A DNA stretch of 46,420 nucleotides, from NCBI RefSeq assembly GCF_900290235.1, contig NZ_OLMK01000083.1:1-46420 (forward strand), in the 5' to 3' direction. Source of the DNA: Streptomyces sp. MA5143a. GTDB lineage: Bacteria > Actinomycetota > Actinomycetes > Streptomycetales > Streptomycetaceae. The translations under genes were made by a program, and so were the position numbers. The notes under the pieces are model-generated. The model was not told where the DNA came from. It did no database searches and saw only the letters and a program-made list of their open reading frames with translations. Positions 41,683 to 46,420 of this stretch are shown in pieces. The stretch's first letter is position 1. Every line of letters starts with the position of its first letter.

Positions 41683-42483
41683 TCAGTCCGTGAAGATCGG
41701 GTCCAGGCCGTGCCACCACCGGTTGAGCGCCGGGAAGTCGGGGCCGGTGACGGCGAACAGGGCGGGCCGGTCGTAGTACGTGCAGGTGATCACGTACTGG
41801 AACGTGGTGTTCAGGTAGCAGGCCGCGTCCCCGGCCGGGGTGTCGGAGCCGTTCTCCGACCAGACGCCGCGGACGTTCTGCTGCTGGTCGCAGTTGCCGT
41901 CGGGCAGACCGGCCGTGTAGTCCCGGAACACCTTCTGCGCCTCGCTCTTGGAGCCGTACACCGAGATGCTCGCCTTGGTGGTGAGCGCGCCGTACGTCGG
42001 GTCCCGCGTGGTGACCGTGCAGCGCAGCGACGCCTCGGCGCCGGGTGCCGTGTCCGGTTCGCAGCTCTCGCGGCGCCACTGCGCCGGGTTGAGCGAGTCC
42101 CGCAACTCCCGCTGCGCGGTGGTCAGTCCGTCGTCCTCGCCGTCCTCGGAGTCGTCAGGGTCGGGCGTAGGTGTGGTGGTCTGTGGGGTCGGGGACGGGC
42201 TCGGGGTGGTGTGCTCGGGCTCGGGGGGCGTGTCGTCCGGGGGCGGGGCGGCGGTGTCGTCCTGGAACGGGCGCGCGGTCGGTCCGCCGCCCCGGCCGTC
42301 GTCGGACGGGTCGTCCTTGTCGGCCACCACCACGCTCACCACGATGCCGATGACGGTGAGCATGCTGGTGACGATCAGGCTGATGATCGCGATACGGGCG
42401 TTCCGGTGGTCGGGGCCCGGATCCGGCCGGGGGGAGCCCGGCGGCCGGGGCCCCGGCGTGGGCGTAGGACCGTTCTGACTCAT
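41683..42483 (-). CDS. Single-pass membrane protein with extracellular Cys-containing domain
   Basis: 266 residues: short Pro/Gly-rich cytoplasmic part, one membrane helix at about 31-54 (ARIAIISLIVTSMLTVIGIV), a Pro/Thr/Asp-rich spacer, then a globular domain from about 135 with Cys residues in CEPD, RCTV, NCDQ, ACYL and TCTYY, able to form disulfides outside the cell. Function unknown. ATG at 42483 follows GGGGGAG. The promoter region holds four 20-bp tandem repeats. Confidence 0.7.
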   Translation of the reverse strand: MSQNGPTPTPGPRPPGSPRPDPGPDHRNARIAIISLIVTSMLTVIGIVVSVVVADKDDPSDDGRGGGPTARPFQDDTAAPPPDDTPPEPEHTTPSPSPTPQTTTPTPDPDDSEDGEDDGLTTAQRELRDSLNPAQWRRESCEPDTAPGAEASLRCTVTTRDPTYGALTTKASISVYGSKSEAQKVFRDYTAGLPDGNCDQQQNVRGVWSENGSDTPAGDAACYLNTTFQYVITCTYYDRPALFAVTGPDFPALNRWWHGLDPIFTD

Positions 42484-42503
42484 CGCGCGCTCCCCCGTTT
42501 CCC

Positions 42504-42583
42504 CGTACGTGCCCGCACACACGCGTACGTGCGCGCACGCATCTGTACGCGCCCCTGAGCGCCCGTACGTTCCCGCACGTCAC
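42504..42583. repeat. Four 20-bp imperfect tandem repeats with GTACG core
   Basis: Units start at 42504, 42524, 42544 and 42564 with exact 20-bp period. Three begin CGTACGT and carry GCAC at the same place; the third is diverged (TGTACGCGCC). The array lies 21-100 bases upstream of the membrane protein start. Confidence 0.75.
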
Positions 42584-42658
42584 CGAATTATCGGGACCGT
42601 GTGGCGGCCAGGGCAGGGGAAAGGGGGAGGAGACCGGAACGGTTGGGCCCGGCGTACG

Positions 42659-43765
42659 TCAGGCGCGCAGACGGAGTTCGTACGCGAACTGCTCGCCGTC
42701 CTCTCCGTCGCCCCAGTCGTCGCTCACCTGCTCGAACCCGGCGCGGGTGACCACGCCCTGGGAGGGGGTGTTGACCTTGTCGACGACGGCGAAGAGGGAC
42801 CGGACGTCGCCCTGTTCACGTGCCCGCTCGCGCGCCCAGTCGGCCAGCGCGCGCAGCGCCTCCGTGGCGTAGCCGCGCCCGCGCGCGCCCTCGACCAGGT
42901 CGTAGCCGATCTCGACGCGGCCCTCCTCGTCGGGGACGCCGTGGTAGCCGAGCGCGCCGACGGCGAGCCCGTCCTCCTTGCGGACGAGGACGTACATGCC
43001 CCACTCGGGGCGGTGCACGCCGGCCTCGTACGCCTTGAACACCATGCCGGCGCCGATGCGGGTGCCGTCGACGGGGCCGCCCACGATCCAGTCGAAGCCG
43101 CCGGTGCCGCCCTCGGAGAGGTCCGCGGCGGCGGCCGGGTGGACGCCCTTGAGGACGATGCGGTCGGCGTCGATGTGCAGCGGGTTGTTCCACTTCCACG
43201 CGGTCACCGGGGCCCGGCCCGGCAGATCGGCGCGGCCGGTGGCCCACAGGAGGGTCGTCCAGGGGTCGTCACCGGGCCTGACGTGCGGGAAGAGGCGGGC
43301 GAGCACGGACTCGCACAGGTCTCGCGGGGCCTCGTACGGGGTGAGTCCGAGTCCTTCGACGATGTCGTGGGTGTGGAGGAGCACCTCGGTGACGCCCATC
43401 GCCGCGAAGCCCTCGCGGTCGGCGAAGCGGAAGGGGTAGGGGTGGAAGGCGCGCACGTCGGCGGGGGTGGTGGTCACGGCGGCGGCGAGGAGGGCGCCCG
43501 TCGTCTCGATGACGTGCAGCAGGTCGGCGTTGTCCTCGCACTCCGCGGTGTCGATGCGGAACGGTACGTACGCGTTCTGGGCCCGCCCTGCCAGCTGGGC
43601 CGCGTAGGCGATCAGGTCCGAGGAGATGTGGTCGGCGGTCTCACGGCAGTTCCAGTCCAGCCGCCCCGCCTTGGTCCCCGCCCAGTCCCGGTCGACGGCC
43701 CCCCGCAGCACGGCCACGCTGTGCCCGACGGCTTCCCGTACCTGTTCCCCACCCATAGGTCGCAT
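42659..43765 (-). CDS. Fusion: maleylpyruvate isomerase-like (DinB) domain and GNAT acetyltransferase
   Basis: 368 residues. The N-terminal 210 residues resemble mycothiol-dependent maleylpyruvate isomerase N-terminal (DinB/MDMPI) proteins: DWNCRETADHISSDLIAYAAQLAG and GVTEVLLHTHDIVEGLGL with the spaced metal-binding His. The C-terminal 140 residues are a GNAT domain with acetyl-CoA loop GARGRGYATEAL (about 291-302) and NTPSQGVVTRAGFE. Mycothiol carries an acetyl group added by a GNAT enzyme, so a link to thiol metabolism is conceivable, but substrates are unknown. Start at ATG 43765, or ATG 43756. Confidence 0.78.
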   Translation of the reverse strand: MRPMGGEQVREAVGHSVAVLRGAVDRDWAGTKAGRLDWNCRETADHISSDLIAYAAQLAGRAQNAYVPFRIDTAECEDNADLLHVIETTGALLAAAVTTTPADVRAFHPYPFRFADREGFAAMGVTEVLLHTHDIVEGLGLTPYEAPRDLCESVLARLFPHVRPGDDPWTTLLWATGRADLPGRAPVTAWKWNNPLHIDADRIVLKGVHPAAAADLSEGGTGGFDWIVGGPVDGTRIGAGMVFKAYEAGVHRPEWGMYVLVRKEDGLAVGALGYHGVPDEEGRVEIGYDLVEGARGRGYATEALRALADWARERAREQGDVRSLFAVVDKVNTPSQGVVTRAGFEQVSDDWGDGEDGEQFAYELRLRA

Positions 43766-43861
43766 GGGCGTGAGGATAGGCGGGGCGACGCGGGAGGACG
43801 AACGGATTTTACGGCGCGGCGGGGGCGTTGGGGCCGGTGGCGCGGAAGGTGCGGCGGCCGC

Positions 43862-44257
43862 TCAGCCCTTCGCCGCGTCGTACTCCTCGCGGGCCTTCTC
43901 GATCGCGGTCATGCGCTCGGCGGTCCAGGTGGCGAGGGCGCGGACCTGTTCGGCGGCCTCGCGGCCGAGCGGGGTGAGGGAGTAGTCGACGTGGGGCGGG
44001 ATGACGGGCTTGGCGTCGCGGTGGACGATGCCGTCGCGCTCCAGCGTCTGGAGGGTCTGCGTGAGCATCTTCTCGCTGACCCTGCCGATCTCCCGGCGCA
44101 GCTCCCCGAAGCGGTAGGAGCGGTCGAGCAGGGCGATCAGGACGAGGGTGCCCCAGCGGCTGGTGATGTGCTCCAGGGCCCCGCGCTGGGGGCACATCGT
44201 GACGCCGTCGGCCGTCACGCGGGCCCGTTCGACGAGGCTGACCTCACTCACTGCCAT
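43862..44257 (-). CDS. HxlR-family transcriptional regulator
   Basis: 131 residues, standard size. MCPQRGALEHITSRWGTLVLIALLD, then RFGELRREIGRVSEKMLTQTLQTLERDGIV is the HxlR winged helix, with the N-terminal Cys that in some members senses aldehydes or oxidants. ATG at 44257 lies nine bases after the stop of the efflux gene on the same strand, so the two form an operon and HxlR is the likely regulator of the pump. Confidence 0.88.
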   Translation of the reverse strand: MAVSEVSLVERARVTADGVTMCPQRGALEHITSRWGTLVLIALLDRSYRFGELRREIGRVSEKMLTQTLQTLERDGIVHRDAKPVIPPHVDYSLTPLGREAAEQVRALATWTAERMTAIEKAREEYDAAKG

Positions 44258-44266
44258 GTCCGCACC

Positions 44267-45535
44267 CTACTTCGAGGTCGGCACTTTAGCCGAGTTAGTG
44301 CCCATTTCCACGATCCGCGACGACCCCGTGCGCCGGTGCATCCGCAGCGACACCGCCGTGATGCCGATGGCGGTCGCCGTGAGCGCTCCGCCCGCCCAGG
44401 CCGTCGACGTGAACCCGAAGCCCGCGTCGATGACCGTGCCGCCCAGCCAGGGCCCGCCGGTGTTGCCGAGGTTGAACGCTGCGGTCGTGGTGGCACCGGC
44501 GAGGGTGGGGGCCGCCCCGGCGACGTTGAACATCCGGGCGTTGAGCGCGGGCGCCGTGTAGAAGCAGGAGACGCCGAGGAGGAAGGAGAGCAGGACGGCG
44601 GCGACGGCGTACGAGGCGAGGAGCGCCAGCGCGACGAGGAGGACGGTGGAGGCGGCGATGCCGGTGAGCAGCACCCCGAAGAGGTGCGCGTCGGCGATCC
44701 GCCCGCCGACCGCCGTACCGATCAGCGCCCCGACCCCGAACAGGGCGAGGACCGTCGGCACCCATCCGGCGTCGAGTCCGGCGACGTCCGTGAGCAGCGG
44801 CGCGAGATAGCTGAACGCGCAGAACACACCGCCCGCGGCGAGGGCCACGACGGCGATGGACAGCCAGACCTGCGGCTCGCGGTAGATACGGGCCTCGGCG
44901 CCGAGCCGGGGCCGCTCGGTGGGCAGCGGGATGGCCGGGACGAGCGCGGCGACCCCGGCCAGGGCTATCGCCGACGCCACGGCGACCGCCCAGAACGCCG
45001 ACCGCCACCCGAAGTGCTCCCCGAGGAACGCGCCCGCCGGAACGCCCAGCACGTTGGCGATCGACAGCCCGCCGATCATGATCGCGAGGGCGCGGGCCCG
45101 CGCGGTGACGGGCACCATGGCGACGGCGACGGCCGCCCCCACCGCCCAGAAACCGGCGCACGCGAGCGCGCTCACGACGCGTGAGGCGAACAGCACGGCG
45201 TAGTTCGGGGCGAGCGCGCCCGCGACCTGTCCCACACCGAAGACGCTGATCAGCGTGATGAGGGTCGTCCGGCGCGGCAGCCGCAGCGTCGCCACGGCCA
45301 GCAGCGGCGCCCCGACGACCATGCCGATCGCGAACGCGGAGATGAGGAGCCCGGCCCGCGGGATCGACACGTCCATGTCCTCGGCGATCGGCGGCAACAG
45401 CCCCGACAGCATGAACTCACTCGTACCGAGCGCGAAGACGGCGAGCCCGAGGACGTAGACGGAGAGGGGGACGCGGTTACCGGGCTGGGGGGCGGGACGG
45501 TGGCGGGAGCGGTCTGCGGCGGCGTCGGAGGACAT
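44267..45535 (-). CDS. MFS drug efflux transporter (Cmx/CmrA type)
   Basis: 422 residues, 12 membrane helices. VYVLGLAVFALGTSEFMLSG, then LLISAFAIGMVVGAPLLA and GVPAGAFLG (motif C of drug:proton antiporters) and LNARMFNVAGAAPTLAGA follow the Cmx/CmrA chloramphenicol-exporter branch, so phenicol efflux is possible but not proven. ATG at 45535 without an obvious ribosome binding site. Followed at nine bases by the hxlR-type gene. Confidence 0.85.
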   Translation of the reverse strand: MSSDAAADRSRHRPAPQPGNRVPLSVYVLGLAVFALGTSEFMLSGLLPPIAEDMDVSIPRAGLLISAFAIGMVVGAPLLAVATLRLPRRTTLITLISVFGVGQVAGALAPNYAVLFASRVVSALACAGFWAVGAAVAVAMVPVTARARALAIMIGGLSIANVLGVPAGAFLGEHFGWRSAFWAVAVASAIALAGVAALVPAIPLPTERPRLGAEARIYREPQVWLSIAVVALAAGGVFCAFSYLAPLLTDVAGLDAGWVPTVLALFGVGALIGTAVGGRIADAHLFGVLLTGIAASTVLLVALALLASYAVAAVLLSFLLGVSCFYTAPALNARMFNVAGAAPTLAGATTTAAFNLGNTGGPWLGGTVIDAGFGFTSTAWAGGALTATAIGITAVSLRMHRRTGSSRIVEMGTNSAKVPTSK

Positions 45536-45576
45536 ATACAGGGCCAACCGGAGGCGTGGCTGTGGCATTCCCCGGC

Positions 45577-45641
45577 CCGGTCAGCCGGTCAGCCGGTCAG
45601 CCGGTCAGCCGGTCAGCCGGTCAGCCCGTCAGCTCGGTCAG
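45577..45641. repeat. Octamer tandem repeat CCGGTCAG
   Basis: Six perfect copies (45577-45624) and two imperfect ones. On the minus strand each unit contains TGA; because 8 is not a multiple of 3, the array closes all three minus frames. It covers the 3' end of the HD-domain gene and the gap to the efflux gene. Confidence 0.9.
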
Positions 45642-46262
45642 TTCCGCCAGCAGGTTCGTGCGGGCCCGTTCCTCCCATTCCCGTTGTCCGTAGGGCGTCC
45701 GGAAGAGGTGGGGCAGGGTGAGGAGGTGGCGGAGTACGGCCGCTCGGCCCTCGCGGAAGGCGTCGTCGGGGACGAAGCCGTACTCCTCGCGGACGGCGGC
45801 GGCGTACGCGGCGTACGTGTCCGGGGGCGAGGCGAGGATCGCGAGGTCGGCGTCGCAGAGGACCTGGCCGTCGGGGTCGTCGTCCGCCGGGTCGTGGGTG
45901 ACGGTGAGGCGCACCAGCCGGGCCACCTCCGCGACCTTCTCCGCCGGCACCCCGGCCTCGGGCAGCGCCCGCTCGGCGAGCCGCGCGGACCGCTCCTCGT
46001 TCGTCGACCGTTCCGGCAGATAGACGGCGTCGTGGAACCACGCGGCCAGCCGCACGAGGGCCGGGTCCGCCGCGTACTCCTCCAGCACGTCGACGCGGTC
46101 CAGCACCGCCGTGAGGTGATCGAGGGTGTGGTACTTCCGCTGGGGCTCGGACCACCGCTTGATCAGGTTCGCCGCGTACGGCAGCGGGTCCGGGTGGCAC
46201 GCACCGTCACGGGCGGGGAGCAGGGCCTGGAGCCAGCGGGCTTCCAGCGGGTCGAGGGACAT
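45621..46262 (-). CDS. HD-domain protein (predicted metal-dependent phosphohydrolase)
   Basis: 213 residues. YHTLDHL (44-50) and the paired HD in AAWFHDAVY (73-81), with later acidic DADLAIL, mark the HD phosphohydrolase superfamily as found in small uncharacterised bacterial proteins. Substrate unknown, probably a nucleotide or phosphorylated metabolite. ATG at 46262. Its last residues (ELTELTG) and stop lie in the octamer repeat array. Confidence 0.82.
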   Translation of the reverse strand: MSLDPLEARWLQALLPARDGACHPDPLPYAANLIKRWSEPQRKYHTLDHLTAVLDRVDVLEEYAADPALVRLAAWFHDAVYLPERSTNEERSARLAERALPEAGVPAEKVAEVARLVRLTVTHDPADDDPDGQVLCDADLAILASPPDTYAAYAAAVREEYGFVPDDAFREGRAAVLRHLLTLPHLFRTPYGQREWEERARTNLLAELTELTG

Positions 46263-46323
46263 GGGGGCATTGTGCCGTGGCGGGGCGTCCGTCAGGTCCC
46301 CGACCGTCGGCCGGCCTCACCCG

Positions 46324-46361
46324 GGGCAGCTCCCCGGCCCGTGGGGGCGTCGGAGCTGCCC
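46324..46361 (-). terminator. Candidate terminator downstream of the partial gene at the window end
   Basis: GGGCAGCTCC (46324-46333) and GGAGCTGCCC (46352-46361) form a perfect 10-bp stem with an 18-base loop containing a nested GC pairing. Confidence 0.55.
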
Positions 46362-46387
46362 GAGGCGTGGCGGACCGCGGCAGGGGC

Positions 46388-46420
46388 CTACTGCGTGTAG
46401 AAGGTGGCGTCTGCCCGGGC
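46388..46420 (-). CDS. Partial gene: C-terminus only
   Basis: The minus-strand frame entering from the window edge reads ARADATFYTQ and stops with TAG at 46388. The residue choice and the hairpin just downstream suggest the true end of a gene lying outside the window. Ten residues do not allow a family call. Confidence 0.3.
   Translation of the reverse strand, partial: ARADATFYTQ

Noticed and set aside
42509..45184. 891-codon plus-strand open frame
   Set aside because: It is antisense to the MDMPI-GNAT, HxlR and MFS genes, all of which have clear motifs; no homology in the shadow frame.
45577..45641. CRISPR-like array
   Set aside because: Units are eight bases in direct tandem without spacers.
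46388..46420. Resemblance of the last bases (GAAGGTGGCGTCTGCCC) to the 66-bp palindromic element
   Set aside because: Gaps are needed to align it and no inverted partner is visible; the same bases read as a plausible protein C-terminus.

Overview
The window is high-GC actinobacterial DNA, almost certainly from a Streptomyces chromosome. The coding regions show strong GC bias at third codon positions, many GTG starts and stop/start overlaps, DasR-type and CIRCE-type operators, an XRE/DUF397 pair and a CdgB-type diguanylate cyclase. From memory, the gene order (TerD, cdgB, nagA-nagK, otsB/otsA, gpgS, threonine synthase paralogue, cold-shock protein, groEL2, murQ-murR) resembles the central SCO426x-SCO431x part of the S. 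coelicolor chromosome. I could not run an alignment. No rRNA, tRNA, CRISPR array or complete transposase gene was seen.

Layout. 1-7.9 kb: a quinone reductase cut short by a small palindromic element behind a SoxR-type box, an FAD oxidoreductase, a pentapeptide-repeat protein, an M1 lipoprotein peptidase, a GNAT enzyme, TerD, ArfB and a flavin reductase. 8-11.4 kb: a 106-bp miniature inverted-repeat element, then cdgB (GAF-PAS-GGDEF) behind a GTGAC/GTCAC palindrome, and a membrane-anchored carbohydrate-binding-like protein. 11.4-16.3 kb: amino-sugar block with a PfkB kinase, nagA and nagK, divergent from an orphan sugar-binding lipoprotein; the shared promoter region carries two DasR-like sites. 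16.4-20.4 kb: DUF3263 protein, otsB, convergent otsA and gpgS (trehalose and glucosylglycerate osmolytes). 20.4-22.4 kb: SAM-I riboswitch, a threonine synthase-family enzyme and a CysO-like sulfur carrier, then a strong terminator. 22.7-27.1 kb: cold-shock protein, groEL with two CIRCE elements, an Old Yellow Enzyme and a secreted SOD-like protein.

27.1-32.8 kb is more accessory in character: a Uma2 protein, a winged-helix/zinc-ribbon protein with a structured leader, a luciferase-like oxidoreductase, an XRE/DUF397 module and its small divergent partners, and a SecD-like lipoprotein. 33-38.6 kb: APC permease, hypothetical proteins, a collapsed divergent TetR/F420-reductase pair, and an AraC regulator divergent from an NmrA-type reductase. 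38.6-46.4 kb: murQ-murR (MurNAc recycling), small DUF genes, a membrane protein behind 20-bp tandem repeats, an MDMPI-GNAT fusion, a Cmx/CmrA-type efflux pump with an HxlR regulator, and an HD protein.

The most interesting system is the SAM riboswitch, threonine synthase paralogue and CysO-like carrier. The combination suggests homocysteine (methionine) synthesis from O-phosphohomoserine with carrier-bound sulfide rather than threonine synthesis. Other notable points are palindromic elements that supply stop codons to neighbouring genes, an intergenic repeat that has become the N-terminus of NagA, a 110-residue insertion inside the GGDEF domain, an XRE regulator whose only well-placed start codon is ACG, and otsA lying between 69-bp identical direct repeats.
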